The notes: generated by a model from the sequence alone, not told the origin. A stretch of DNA of 40,563 bases from DATAJX01 sp964601735 (GCA_964601735.1 CAZROO010000012.1:1-40563), one strand, 5' to 3'. Shown: positions 9,989 to 17,410, counted from the first letter of the stretch. Numbers and translations are program-made.

Positions 9989-10849
9989 ATGCAACCGCGT
10001 AAATTACTGGTGTTCGACCTCGAAACCATCCCCGACCTCGAACTCGCGCGCAAGCTCTGGCCGGACGTACCGGAAGACGATGCCGAAGCCAAAAAGCTGG
10101 TGCTCGATACTTTCCGCGAACGCAACGGCGGCCGCTCCGATTTCCCCGCCCCGGCGTTCCATCAAATCGTCGCCATCGGCTGCCTGCTGGCCGATATCGA
10201 GCCGATGGAAGGGGGCAGGGGCGAAAGCTACCATTTCAAAAAACTCGGCTGTATCGGCCGGTGTGATGACAATGGCTTCGACAGCGAACCCGAACTGGTG
10301 CGTCAGTGGTTCGACTACGCCGCGCAGCAGGCCGGGCACGGCGTGCCGCTGCGCCTTGTCAGCTTTAACGGCCGCGGCTTCGACCTGCCGGTATTAAAAC
10401 TCCGCGCCCTCAAATACGGCATCGACGCCAACTGGCTCTTCAACAGCGGCGACAAGTGGAGCAACTACGGCAGCCGTTACGACAACACCTGGCACGTTGA
10501 TTTAGCCGACGTGCTCGCCGACTACGGCGCGGCCCGCGGCGCCCCCAAGCTCGACGAAGTCTGCACGCTCATTGGTCTGCCCGGCAAGCTCGACGTCTCC
10601 GGCGCCCACGTCGCCGACATGTACGCCGAGGGCAGGCTCCGCCATATCCGCGACTACTGCGAAACCGACATCCTCAACACTTATCTGCTCTACCTTCGCT
10701 GGCAGCGCCTGGCGGGTGTCCTCAGCCCCGAAGCCCTGCAAAAGGAAGAAGACGCCCTCCGCCTCTTCCTCGACCGGGAAGGCGGCGACAAAGCCCCGCA
10801 TTTAAGAGACTTCGCCGCCGCCTGGCCCGAAGCGCCCAAGCCTGAATAG
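9989..10849 (+). CDS. Predicted 3'-5' exonuclease, PolB exonuclease-like (DNA_pol_B_exo2 family)
   Basis: A 286-residue DEDDy-type exonuclease. The first motif is F-D-L-E-T (Asp10, Glu12), the second is S-F-N-G-R-G-F-D-L-P (about residues 123-132), and the third is Y-C-E-T-D-x-L-N-T-Y near residue 224. This order and spacing match the family of stand-alone exonucleases related to the proofreading domain of family B polymerases. The ATG has an AAGG ribosome site about 8 bases upstream. The substrate is unknown. The gene stands alone between a repeat element and a weak terminator hairpin at 10915. Confidence 0.88.
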   Translation: MQPRKLLVFDLETIPDLELARKLWPDVPEDDAEAKKLVLDTFRERNGGRSDFPAPAFHQIVAIGCLLADIEPMEGGRGESYHFKKLGCIGRCDDNGFDSEPELVRQWFDYAAQQAGHGVPLRLVSFNGRGFDLPVLKLRALKYGIDANWLFNSGDKWSNYGSRYDNTWHVDLADVLADYGAARGAPKLDEVCTLIGLPGKLDVSGAHVADMYAEGRLRHIRDYCETDILNTYLLYLRWQRLAGVLSPEALQKEEDALRLFLDREGGDKAPHLRDFAAAWPEAPKPE

Positions 10850-10877
10850 TCATAAAACCGGAGCGCTATAATACCGC

Positions 10878-10905
10878 CGTCATTCCCGCGAAGGCGGGAA
10901 TCCAC
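10878..10905 (+). repeat. GNAG-loop hairpin repeat, copy 2
   Basis: Perfect stem ATTCCCGC / GCGGGAAT, loop GAAG, with CGTC before and CCAC after. CTATAA occurs just upstream (10866), shared with copies 3 and 16. Confidence 0.92.
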
Positions 10906-10914
10906 ATTGGGGGT

Positions 10915-10936
10915 ATGGGGGTTTGCCCCCATTTAA
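10915..10936 (+). terminator. Hairpin downstream of the exonuclease gene
   Basis: A 7-bp stem ATGGGGG / CCCCCAT with a 4-base loop, followed by TTAATAA. The T-tract is short, so termination strength is uncertain. Confidence 0.5.
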
Positions 10937-11017
10937 TAAGAGTGAGTCCCACGGGCGGCGGATGGGTGGCGCCCTTGCGCCGGGACCCAACCCCGACCCG
11001 GGGCCAATCCAATTTCT

Positions 11018-11182
11018 TTAACGCCGCCGCGTCAAATCATGCAGCAACTCGGTCTGAATCTGCTGAATCTCACTCAGCCGCTCCCACTGCTTGGCAATCC
11101 CCTCCGCCGTCATGCCGGGGAGCACGGCCCACCGCTGGTAAAGTACCTCCGCCCTGGCGCCGCGCGCAGCCCGGTATCTACG
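11018..11182 (-). pseudogene. Broken partial copy of the DUF1003 gene's 3' end
   Basis: Read on the minus strand, bases 11018-11098 encode the same last 26 residues as the intact neighbour (from I-A-K-Q-W-E-R-L-S-E-I-Q-Q to L-T-R-R-R plus stop), with only silent or near-silent base differences. Upstream of that the open frame continues to about 11182 but is no longer clearly similar, and it begins after a stop codon. It is a tandem duplicate remnant lying directly downstream of the intact gene. An internal ATG could give a 31-residue peptide, but no ribosome site is evident. Confidence 0.8.
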
Positions 11183-11218
11183 CAGCGGTTTTTATCGAAG
11201 TCTCAGTTTGAGTTTATA

Positions 11219-11944
11219 TTATCGCCGCCGCGTAAGGTCGTGCAGCAACTCGGTCTGAATCTGCTGAATTTCCGAAAGCCGCTCCCACTGCTTGGCAATG
11301 AGGTGGTCAAGCTTTTCGTGCAGCAGCCGGATTTCCAGCTCGGCCTTGAGGTTAATCCGGTAATCGTTCTCGCTGCGTAAGCGGTCTTTGGTTTCCTGCC
11401 GGTTCTGGCTCATCATGATGATGGGCGCCTGGATCGCCGCCAGACAGCTCAAAATCAGGTTGAGCAGAATGAACGGGTAGGGGTCGAACGCCCGGGTCAC
11501 GAACACCCAGCCGTTGATGGCAATCCACACCAGCAGAAAGCCGCCGAAGCTGGAAATAAAACTCCAGCTCCCGCCAAAGCTGGCGATGTGGTCGGCCAGC
11601 ACTTCACCAAAGGTGCGCCGGTCCTCGAATTCCTCTTCCGGATTTTCGGAAATCGTCTCGTGGTGGGCGATACTCTCGGCCACTTCCTTGTCCAACTGGC
11701 CCAGCTCGCCGCGCTCCTCGCGCAGCATGTCCTGCACCTGCTTTACGCGGTATCGGCTGATGACCTCATCGCTCACCCGCGCGCCACGCGGCAGTTCGGG
11801 GTAATCCACCCTGATCGCATCGGCCAGCGCCGGGCGCAAACTGTCGATGGTGTGCAAATGGTACAGGCTGGTGGGCTTGCCGCTAATGGCGCAGGGTACG
11901 CGCTTGCCGCGGCGTTCAAGAGGAGCGGTATTCTTTTTAGGCAT
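11219..11944 (-). CDS. DUF1003 family inner-membrane protein
   Basis: A 241-residue protein. After a basic N-terminal part there is a P-L-Y-H-L-H-like segment, then two adjacent transmembrane helices (about residues 125-148 and 158-180) with the conserved D-P-Y-P-F-I-L-L-N-L loop between them, followed by N-R-Q-x-x-K-D-R and a C-terminal coiled coil. This is the DUF1003 layout; no function is established. I chose the ATG at 11944 rather than the TTG two codons earlier. Its last 26 codons are duplicated just downstream (11018-11098). Confidence 0.9.
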   Translation of the reverse strand: MPKKNTAPLERRGKRVPCAISGKPTSLYHLHTIDSLRPALADAIRVDYPELPRGARVSDEVISRYRVKQVQDMLREERGELGQLDKEVAESIAHHETISENPEEEFEDRRTFGEVLADHIASFGGSWSFISSFGGFLLVWIAINGWVFVTRAFDPYPFILLNLILSCLAAIQAPIIMMSQNRQETKDRLRSENDYRINLKAELEIRLLHEKLDHLIAKQWERLSEIQQIQTELLHDLTRRR

Positions 11945-12038
11945 GCGCAAAAGGTGGCACGGGGCCGGAGAGCGGGCAACAAAAAAGGCGGCCGCCCAAG
12001 TGGTTGTGCAACCCGCTGTTCCGTTTTACCTTGCGGAC

Positions 12039-12779
12039 ATGAAAAACATAATAAATCCTACGGCGGCGGTAATGATTATCGGCAACGAAATCCTCTCTGG
12101 CCGCGTGGTGGACGAAAACCTCGCCTACATTGCCAAACGCTTGGCCGACAGCGGCATCGACCTGAAAGAAGCCCGCATGGTGCGCGACGAAGAGCCCGCC
12201 ATCATCGAGGCGGTACGGATGCTTTCCAAACACTACAACTACGTTTTCACCACCGGCGGCATCGGCCCCACGCACGACGACATCACGATGGGCGCCATCG
12301 CCGCCGCGGTGGGCGTGCCGCTCGAGCGTAATGCCGAAATCGCCGAACGACTCAAAACCGCAATGGGCAGCCGCGCCACCCCGGCCACCTTTAAAATGGC
12401 CGACTACCCCGCCACCGCCCGACTGGTGCCGACCGAGGTCACCACCGCGCCCGGCTGCATCGTCGGCAACATCGTCATTCTCGCGGGCATCCCGCGTATC
12501 ATGCGCGCCATGTTCGAGGCCGCGCTGCCGCTGCTGACCCACGGCAACCCCACCCACACCATGAGCGTCGACATCTGGCTGTCCGAAAGCCAGATCGCCG
12601 CCGGACTATCCTCCATTCAGCAACGTTTCCCCACGCTCGATATCGGTAGCTATCCCTACAAAATCGACAATCGCCACGGCACCGCGCTGGTCGCCCGCGG
12701 CATCGACCAGCCGCTGGTGGCGGCAGCCTTCGGCGCTATCCAAAAAATGGTGGATGACCTCGGCGGCGAACGCCGCTAG
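12039..12779 (+). CDS. CinA N-terminal/MoaB-like molybdopterin-binding domain protein
   Basis: I place the start at 12039 (Met-Lys-Asn), which directly precedes the conserved A-x-x-I-I-G-N-E-I-L-S-G-R strand-loop; upstream in-frame sequence is not conserved. The 246-residue protein has T-G-G-I-G-P-T-H-D-D (about residues 73-82), the signature phosphate-binding motif of this fold, and later A-G-I-P-R-I-M. It lacks the C-terminal deamidase domain of full CinA, so it belongs to the stand-alone group (COG1058), often annotated as competence/damage-inducible protein A. Its substrate here is unknown. Confidence 0.9.
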   Translation: MKNIINPTAAVMIIGNEILSGRVVDENLAYIAKRLADSGIDLKEARMVRDEEPAIIEAVRMLSKHYNYVFTTGGIGPTHDDITMGAIAAAVGVPLERNAEIAERLKTAMGSRATPATFKMADYPATARLVPTEVTTAPGCIVGNIVILAGIPRIMRAMFEAALPLLTHGNPTHTMSVDIWLSESQIAAGLSSIQQRFPTLDIGSYPYKIDNRHGTALVARGIDQPLVAAAFGAIQKMVDDLGGERR

Positions 12780-12781
12780 GG

Positions 12782-13366
12782 TTAGTCTTTAAAAGAGACG
12801 TAATTTATAGAGCCCTTGTAAATCAACTTAGAAATATCAGGGTCATTTTTAAATTCGTCCTTAACTTTGAATTCTTTCCAGCACGCCCCATAAACTTTTT
12901 TAGGTTCGGTAATATAATCGTAGTCAATCGAGTGATTTGACCAATCAAGTACATTGGTAGATCGACCAGGAAGATAAGCGGATAGTTGAATTGATATATT
13001 GTTGATGGTTTTAGAAGAACCATTATAGAAGGCGACCATCAGCGGATATTCAGCCGAACATCCCGTTTTAGGGCCTTTCTTTTGAATTAACTTAAGCCCT
13101 TCAGTAGATACTTTACTTAAGTCCCCATTAAAAAAGTTAAATGCATCTTCAATCGATACGCCGAGTTCTTTGAGATTTATGTCTTCTACTTTCACAACAA
13201 CATCTATCTTCGATAGATGACGCTCGTAATTCCACCAGTTCCATCCCCACACGCCGAAGCCTATAACGATTGCCAGAATCACGAGGCACCCAAATATCTT
13301 TGCTACCCATAGCAATAACCACTTGGTAAATTCAATTAGAACATTTGTATTATGCGTTTTGCTCAT
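12782..13366 (-). CDS. AT-rich orphan membrane-anchored protein
   Basis: No family recognised. The 194-residue protein has one N-terminal membrane helix (about residues 14-44, V-A-K-I-F-G ... W-G-W-N-W-W), then a predicted periplasmic part rich in Lys, Asn, Asp and Ser with two cysteines that could pair. Its base composition is clearly more AT-rich than every neighbour, and codons such as ATA, AAA and TTA are frequent. The gene starts 17 bases from the 3' end of the tRNA on the same strand. Both points suggest acquisition by transfer, possibly next to the tRNA; I found no second copy of the tRNA end at 12780. Confidence 0.85.
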   Translation of the reverse strand: MSKTHNTNVLIEFTKWLLLWVAKIFGCLVILAIVIGFGVWGWNWWNYERHLSKIDVVVKVEDINLKELGVSIEDAFNFFNGDLSKVSTEGLKLIQKKGPKTGCSAEYPLMVAFYNGSSKTINNISIQLSAYLPGRSTNVLDWSNHSIDYDYITEPKKVYGACWKEFKVKDEFKNDPDISKLIYKGSINYVSFKD

Positions 13367-13382
13367 TGCGTTACCTTATCTC

Positions 13383-13458
13383 TGGTGCCCATGACTGGAT
13401 TCGAACCAGTACTGGAAGGATTTTAAGTCCTCTGTCTCTACCGTTGGACTACATGGGC
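13383..13458 (-). tRNA. tRNA with anticodon UAA (Leu codons), short variable loop
   Basis: The minus strand folds as a tRNA: acceptor GCCCATG pairs with CATGGGC, discriminator A73, encoded CCA. The anticodon stem GAGGA/TCCTT carries the loop CTTAAAA, giving anticodon TAA. The T arm ACTGG-TTCGAAT-CCAGT is canonical. The D stem has three good pairs (GTC/GAC) and a loop with GG. The variable loop is only five bases, so this is a class I tRNA, whereas bacterial tRNA-Leu is normally class II with a long variable arm. Confidence 0.92.
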
Positions 13459-13500
13459 ACGGCGCCCGTTGTAAGGGCAATGCCGCCGTATCGCAAGCCT

Positions 13501-13506
13501 CTATAA
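13501..13506 (-). promoter_or_regulatory. Possible -10 box for the tRNA, at the edge of a repeat
   Basis: TTATAG on the minus strand, 42 bases before the 5' end of the tRNA and 7 bases from hairpin repeat copy 3. No good -35 box is visible. Confidence 0.35.
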
Positions 13507-13512
13507 CGGGGT

Positions 13513-13540
13513 CGTCATTCCCGCGAAGGCGGGAATCCAG
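13513..13540 (+). repeat. GNAG-loop hairpin repeat, copy 3
   Basis: Perfect stem ATTCCCGC / GCGGGAAT, loop GAAG, CGTC before and CCAG after. It lies between the tRNA and the IMPase-like gene. Confidence 0.92.
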
Positions 13541-13550
13541 TAATCGTTAA

Positions 13551-14324
13551 TTACTTAACTAACGCCAAATAAGCCGCATGCAGCTTTAAGTTAGAAGCCA
13601 CGAGCCCGCTGCTCGAAACACTCAAAGCCGCCCCGGTAAAGTCCGTCACCATCCCGGCACTCTCGGCCATGAACAGTTTGGCAAGCAAAGCCTCCAGCGG
13701 CGTCAGACGGGTGGCAATCGCCGCATCGGCACGGCCGGCAGCCACTTCAATCACGTCAAACAGGCTGGTGCCGCTCTTGCGGGTGTGCAAGCCCAACTGC
13801 TCGCCTTTTTCCAGCAACTTCAGGTTAATGACGTCCACGGTCTTGGCGGGCAGCATCAGCAGGCTGTCGCGGGCATCGGCACGACCGGCCACACGCAAAC
13901 GCTCCGGCCCCATCACGCCCAAACCGGGCAGGGCGTACACCAGCAAATCGTCCTGCGGCCAGTACACGCCACCGGCCACCACTTCGCCGTTCTCGATGCA
14001 TGCCAGCACCATGCCCACCGGGGCACGGCCATGCAAAAAGTTGCGCTTGCCGCAAATCGGCTCAACCAGCCAGCAGGCTTCGGGCAGCGGGGCGGGGGTA
14101 ATCTCGCCGTCAATCACCACCGGCAAGCCGGTCGGTTCCAGCAGTTCCCGAATCTCCGCCACCATCTTGGCGCGGGTGTCGTCGAACATCCTGGCGGCAT
14201 GCACCGGGTTCATCTGCACGCGGCCCATCTCGCCCAGGGCGCGACGCATCAACGGAGCTTCCTTGGCGCAAACCTTGCGCATTACGGCCAGTTTGGGGTT
14301 AACGGTGACGGTACCTTTAGGCAT
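13551..14324 (-). CDS. Inositol monophosphatase-family pseudoenzyme
   Basis: The 257-residue protein aligns by eye with IMPase/SuhB proteins: W-L-V-E-P then N-F-L-H-G (residues 85-99), E-V-V-A-G-G-V-Y, and near the C-terminus E-S-A-G-M-V-T-D-F-T-G. The catalytic metal motif, normally D-P-x-D-G-T-x-N-F, reads E-P-I-C-G-K-R-N-F (88-96): the two metal-binding aspartates are Glu and Cys, and the Thr is Lys. The W-D ligand motif near residue 205 is replaced by T-P-L-E. It is therefore probably not an active phosphatase. The start overlaps the efp stop by one base (TAATG), so the two are translationally coupled; this pairing is common in Alphaproteobacteria with an intact enzyme. Confidence 0.85.
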   Translation of the reverse strand: MPKGTVTVNPKLAVMRKVCAKEAPLMRRALGEMGRVQMNPVHAARMFDDTRAKMVAEIRELLEPTGLPVVIDGEITPAPLPEACWLVEPICGKRNFLHGRAPVGMVLACIENGEVVAGGVYWPQDDLLVYALPGLGVMGPERLRVAGRADARDSLLMLPAKTVDVINLKLLEKGEQLGLHTRKSGTSLFDVIEVAAGRADAAIATRLTPLEALLAKLFMAESAGMVTDFTGAALSVSSSGLVASNLKLHAAYLALVK

Positions 14325-14884
14325 TAGGCGCGACTGGCAAAAGTGCCATCCTCGGTGTTGACGATAATCCGTTCACCGGCGGTAATATAAGGCGGCACCA
14401 GCACGGTAATGCCGTTCAGAACCTTGGCGGGCTTGTAGCTGCTGCTGGCGGTCTGGCCTTTCACCACGGCGTCGGCTTCCACCACTTCCACGGTAATCTT
14501 GGCGGGCAGGGCCACGCCGATGGGCTTCTCGTTGTAGAATTCAACGTCCACCATCATGTTTTCCTGCAACCATTGCAGTTGGTCGCCCAGCATGTCCTGG
14601 CCCATGCCCACTTGGTCATAGGTATCGGTGTCCATAAAGGTCAGGTTGTCGCCGTCGGCGTACAGGTACTGCATTTTCTTCTGTTCCAGGCTCACCTTTT
14701 CAACGGTGTCGCTGCTGCGGAAACGTTCATTCAGCTTGGTGCCGTCGGTCACGCACTTCATTTCCACCTGCATAAAGGCGCCACCCTTGCCGGGCTGGGT
14801 ATGCTGGGTTTTCAGGGCTTTCCAGAGCTTGCCGTTATATTCGAGCAAAAAGCCCGGGCGAATGTCTACACCGTGAATCTTCAT
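14324..14884 (-). CDS. efp: Translation elongation factor P
   Basis: A 186-residue protein with the three-domain EF-P layout: KOW-like N domain, central OB domain and C-terminal OB domain ending in I-x-V-x-T-x-D-G. The tip loop is P-G-K-G-G-A-F with Lys33, the residue lysylated by EpmA in bacteria that use that route. EF-P relieves ribosome stalling at consecutive prolines. It is the first gene of a two-gene minus-strand unit with the IMPase-like gene and is divergent from the exported-protein gene at 14970. Confidence 0.97.
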   Translation of the reverse strand: MKIHGVDIRPGFLLEYNGKLWKALKTQHTQPGKGGAFMQVEMKCVTDGTKLNERFRSSDTVEKVSLEQKKMQYLYADGDNLTFMDTDTYDQVGMGQDMLGDQLQWLQENMMVDVEFYNEKPIGVALPAKITVEVVEADAVVKGQTASSSYKPAKVLNGITVLVPPYITAGERIIVNTEDGTFASRA

Positions 14885-14932
14885 GGGAACCTACCTTTGC
14901 TTACTTAATACTGATGCGCCGCTTCTAGCCGA

Positions 14933-14961
14933 TTGCCGGGGCAAAATCAATGCTTTAGAGT
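14933..14961 (+). promoter_or_regulatory. Promoter abutting the start of the 14970 gene
   Basis: TTGCCG (14933-14938), 17-base spacer, TAGAGT (14956-14961). The start codon begins 8 bases after the -10 box and has no ribosome site, so the transcript may be leaderless. Confidence 0.55.
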
Positions 14962-14969
14962 GTCAATTA

Positions 14970-15734
14970 ATGCGCGTTGTCTATGCCCTTGTTGCCTTGA
15001 GCCTTTTGGCCTTGCCGGCCCATGCCGTCGACGCCCTGCGCCTTACTTATACCGTCGACGGCACCCCCGTCACCCTCGAGCGCGATAACGCGGGTACCAT
15101 CCAGGTCGACGGCCTGCCGTACCCCGGCCTGGTGCTCTACCGGCCGCAAACCGGCATGGTCTATTACCAGTACCCCGAGATCCCCCAGTGGTTCGCCGTC
15201 CCGCCCGGCAGGGCCGAGGCCGTCAGTGCCACCACCCTCAAGGGCCCGGCTTGGCAAAAATGGCCTGCTCAACCTGAGGGCCAGCCCAGCTATCGCTACG
15301 CCATCAAGGTACCGGGAGGGGAAGACTGCGGCCCGCTCTACGCCAGCCCGGGCGCGGGCGTGCAGGCGGGCCTCAGCGTGGCCGATATTTGGCGCATCCT
15401 TACCACCGTGGCCTGGATAAACGCGGGTACGGCGGCCCCGGCCTGCGACCGCCTGGCTATCGACAACGCCCGCGGCCAGCTTACCGGCTTGCCACTCCAC
15501 TTCAACGGCCCCAACGGTGAGTGGCAACTTAAGGAACTGGCCCGCACCGGCATCGCCAGAATCGACCTGCCGGTCGACGCCCAGCCGCTCGATGAAGCCA
15601 GCCGGCTGGATATTTTGCTGCGCCAGTTCGGCCCGGACGAGCGCAAGAATTTCCTCCAGAACTACGGCAACCTGCCCATCGGCCAGCAAATCAACCTGGT
15701 CGAACGGGCGCTGAGCGGCAGCGGCCAGCAATAA
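14970..15734 (+). CDS. Unrecognised exported protein
   Basis: I place the start at 14970 because the first residues then form a clean signal peptide (M-R-V-V-Y-A-L-V then Leu/Ala-rich, cleavage after A-H-A about residue 19). The mature part of about 235 residues has two cysteines (in G-E-D-C-G and A-P-A-C-D) that could form a disulfide, and a C-terminal helical part. No domain is recognised. It is probably periplasmic. It is divergent from efp and followed by a structured leader before the next small gene. Confidence 0.82.
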   Translation: MRVVYALVALSLLALPAHAVDALRLTYTVDGTPVTLERDNAGTIQVDGLPYPGLVLYRPQTGMVYYQYPEIPQWFAVPPGRAEAVSATTLKGPAWQKWPAQPEGQPSYRYAIKVPGGEDCGPLYASPGAGVQAGLSVADIWRILTTVAWINAGTAAPACDRLAIDNARGQLTGLPLHFNGPNGEWQLKELARTGIARIDLPVDAQPLDEASRLDILLRQFGPDERKNFLQNYGNLPIGQQINLVERALSGSGQQ

Positions 15735-15758
15735 ACGTGCGGCTCCGGTTGAATTCCA

Positions 15759-15800
15759 GGGGTTGAAATCCCCGCCAAACCGGCCTAATCAGGTTTGGCG
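15759..15800 (+). promoter_or_regulatory. Hairpin in the leader of a small membrane gene
   Basis: A 9-bp perfect stem CGCCAAACC / GGTTTGGCG (15773-15781 with 15792-15800) and a 10-base loop, preceded by GGGG...CCCC. There is no T-tract, so it looks more like a leader structure than a terminator. Confidence 0.4.
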
Positions 15801-15827
15801 ATGTAAATCGAAATCTGGGAACCTTTA

Positions 15828-16022
15828 ATGTACTCTGCATATAATGGCATTGCCATTCACGGCACCGCCGGCAACGTCCCTCCCGTCGTGGTGGATGAAC
15901 CCGTGAAGCTTCTGTTGGGCATCGGCATCGTGGTGCTGGTTGTCACGCTCCTGTGGGTTATGGGGCGCGGCCCCGCACCTATGCAAACCGACCCCGGCGT
16001 GCGTTACCTGCCCGCCGAATAG
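15828..16022 (+). CDS. Small single-pass membrane protein
   Basis: A 64-residue protein with one strong membrane helix (about residues 27-46, L-L-L-G-I-G-I-V-V-L-V-V-T-L-L) between a short polar N-terminal part and a Pro-rich tail. The ATG follows a purine-rich CTGGGAACC at short distance. A strong terminator follows at 16031. No family recognised. The closed unit with its own terminator and the even hydrophobic segment argue that it is real. Confidence 0.65.
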   Translation: MYSAYNGIAIHGTAGNVPPVVVDEPVKLLLGIGIVVLVVTLLWVMGRGPAPMQTDPGVRYLPAE

Positions 16023-16030
16023 CGATATCC

Positions 16031-16078
16031 GCCGCCGCCCTGTTGCATAATGTATGCATAGGGCGGCGGCTCTTGTTG
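16031..16078 (+). terminator. Strong hairpin terminator
   Basis: An 11-bp outer stem GCCGCCGCCCT / AGGGCGGCGGC (16031-16041 with 16060-16070), an inner TGCAT/ATGCA stem, then TCTTGTT. Confidence 0.75.
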
Positions 16079-16190
16079 CCTATTTCTACGGTTGGCCTAT
16101 TATGCCTTTAGGCATCGCCTGAAAAATCTACCTCTCATCCACTGTTTAACAGGCTATGCCGTGTCCCCAGGCTGGGGGCAGGAGAATGAC

Positions 16191-16367
16191 ATGAGTAGCA
16201 TGGAGATCTTAACCTTCACCGATCGGCAGCGCTCTCTCTCCCTGTTTTGGCCCACGGTTGCTGCGCTTGCATTGGTTTGTATGGTTCTCGGCAGTATGCT
16301 CTACGCCGGGCTCGGCCACATTCGCCAGCCGCAACTCGCGCAAACCCAAACCACCCAGGTCCGCTAG
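16191..16367 (+). CDS. Small single-pass membrane protein (58 residues)
   Basis: The ATG at 16191 has a clear ribosome site (AGGAGA, 6 bases upstream), so I prefer it to the upstream in-frame start at 16092. One membrane helix spans about residues 19-41 (W-P-T-V-A-A-L-A-L-V-C-M-V-L-G), with a short polar tail rich in Gln and Thr. A strong terminator follows at 16381. No family recognised; function unknown. Confidence 0.7.
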   Translation: MSSMEILTFTDRQRSLSLFWPTVAALALVCMVLGSMLYAGLGHIRQPQLAQTQTTQVR

Positions 16368-16380
16368 CCGCAAAAAGTAA

Positions 16381-16414
16381 CACCCCCGGAACCATTCCGG
16401 GGGTGCAATTGTTT
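16381..16414 (+). terminator. Rho-independent terminator
   Basis: An 11-bp perfect stem CACCCCCGGAA / TTCCGGGGGTG with a 3-base loop, then CAATTGTTT. Confidence 0.85.
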
Positions 16415-16420
16415 GCCCTG

Positions 16421-16450
16421 TTGAAACCCGCTAGTGCCCGCCGCCATATA
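16421..16450 (+). promoter_or_regulatory. Promoter abutting the transglutaminase-like gene
   Basis: TTGAAA (16421-16426), 18-base spacer, CATATA (16445-16450). The ATG at 16456 is 5 bases after the -10 box, so the transcript may be leaderless. Confidence 0.45.
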
Positions 16451-16455
16451 TAGCC

Positions 16456-17406
16456 ATGCGGTACCTGTTACCTGTCATCCTGTTGCCTGTAATCCTGGCT
16501 TTTCCCGCCTGGGGGCAGCAAACCGGTTTCCGCAGCCAGGATGTCGGCAACGCCCGCCTGTTCGACTATGCCTGGAGCGCGCCGGACGGCACCCACCAGA
16601 TGCGCTTCGCCCTCAACCTCGACGACATTCGCCAGGCCGAAGCCGAGTTTCAGCCCTTCGATAACACCGCCGCTCAAACCGTGGCGTTCAAGGCGGTACA
16701 GACCGAGGCGAGGGGTCTCCCGGCCAAGCTTAACCTCGGCAACGCCAGTATCGACGTTTCCCGCAATATGGGCGGTTACGATGTCCGCGCCAAAGGGGTC
16801 GACGCGCCGGGCATGGAAAAAATCGCCACCGACCTGCGCACCGCCCGCAACCAGGCTATGGACGACTACGTCACCAGCAAATTCTACAGTAAAATTGACG
16901 ACATCCACATCATGCCCGACCACAAGCGCATCGCCAAACGCTACGTCGGCGCTATGGCGCCGCTGGCTACGGCCCTGCAAAACAGCTTTACGGCTCGCAG
17001 TAACGACCCCCGCGACCTCATCAACTACACTATGCATTTCTGGCAAAGCATCCCGTACGATGAACTTGAAAACCGCTACACCAGCAACGGTGCGGGGTTC
17101 GAAACTCCCTACGGTATCCTGGCCGGTAACAAGGGCGACTGCGACAGCAAAAGCGTGGCTCTGGCCGCCACTTTGCGCGCCATGTACCCGAGCCTGCGCC
17201 TCACTATGGTTTACGTGCCCGACCACGCTTTCGTCGGCATCGGCTTGCCGCAGGGCCCGCACGATTACGCCCTCAAACTCGGCAATGGCGTCTATGTCCT
17301 GGCCGACCCCACCGGCCCGTCGTTCATGAACCTCGGCCAGGTCGCCGACCACGCCCTCCATGCGCTCAACAGCGGCCAGTTCTCCTACCAGGAAATTCCG
17401 TTCTAA
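16456..17406 (+). CDS. Exported transglutaminase-like cysteine protease-fold protein
   Basis: A signal peptide covers residues 1-20 (L-L-P-V-I-L-L-P-V-I-L-A-F, cleavage after A-W-G-Q). The C-terminal half has the transglutaminase-like catalytic triad: Cys229 in K-G-D-C-D-S-K-S, His257 in P-D-H-A-F-V-G-I, and Asp284 in L-A-D-P-T-G. The helical W-Q-S-I-P-Y-D stretch before the Cys also fits this fold. It probably acts in the periplasm, as a peptidase or amidase; the substrate is unknown. The signal-peptide codons consist of a degenerate CCTGTnn(n) repeat. It converges with the response-regulator gene, sharing a bidirectional terminator. Confidence 0.85.
   Translation: MRYLLPVILLPVILAFPAWGQQTGFRSQDVGNARLFDYAWSAPDGTHQMRFALNLDDIRQAEAEFQPFDNTAAQTVAFKAVQTEARGLPAKLNLGNASIDVSRNMGGYDVRAKGVDAPGMEKIATDLRTARNQAMDDYVTSKFYSKIDDIHIMPDHKRIAKRYVGAMAPLATALQNSFTARSNDPRDLINYTMHFWQSIPYDELENRYTSNGAGFETPYGILAGNKGDCDSKSVALAATLRAMYPSLRLTMVYVPDHAFVGIGLPQGPHDYALKLGNGVYVLADPTGPSFMNLGQVADHALHALNSGQFSYQEIPF
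16464..16499 (+). repeat. Degenerate 7/8-base repeat in a signal-peptide coding region
   Basis: Units CCTGTTA, CCTGTCAT, CCTGTTG, CCTGTAAT, CCTGGC. They encode the doubled L-P-V-I-L pattern of the signal peptide. Confidence 0.65.
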
Positions 17407-17410
17407 AAAC

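Noticed and set aside
11018..11113. A genuine 31-residue gene
   Set aside because: It is the duplicated end of the DUF1003 gene, has no ribosome site and no promoter.
12770..12800. Duplicated tRNA 3' end as an island boundary
   Set aside because: The far side of the AT-rich gene has no match to the tRNA end.
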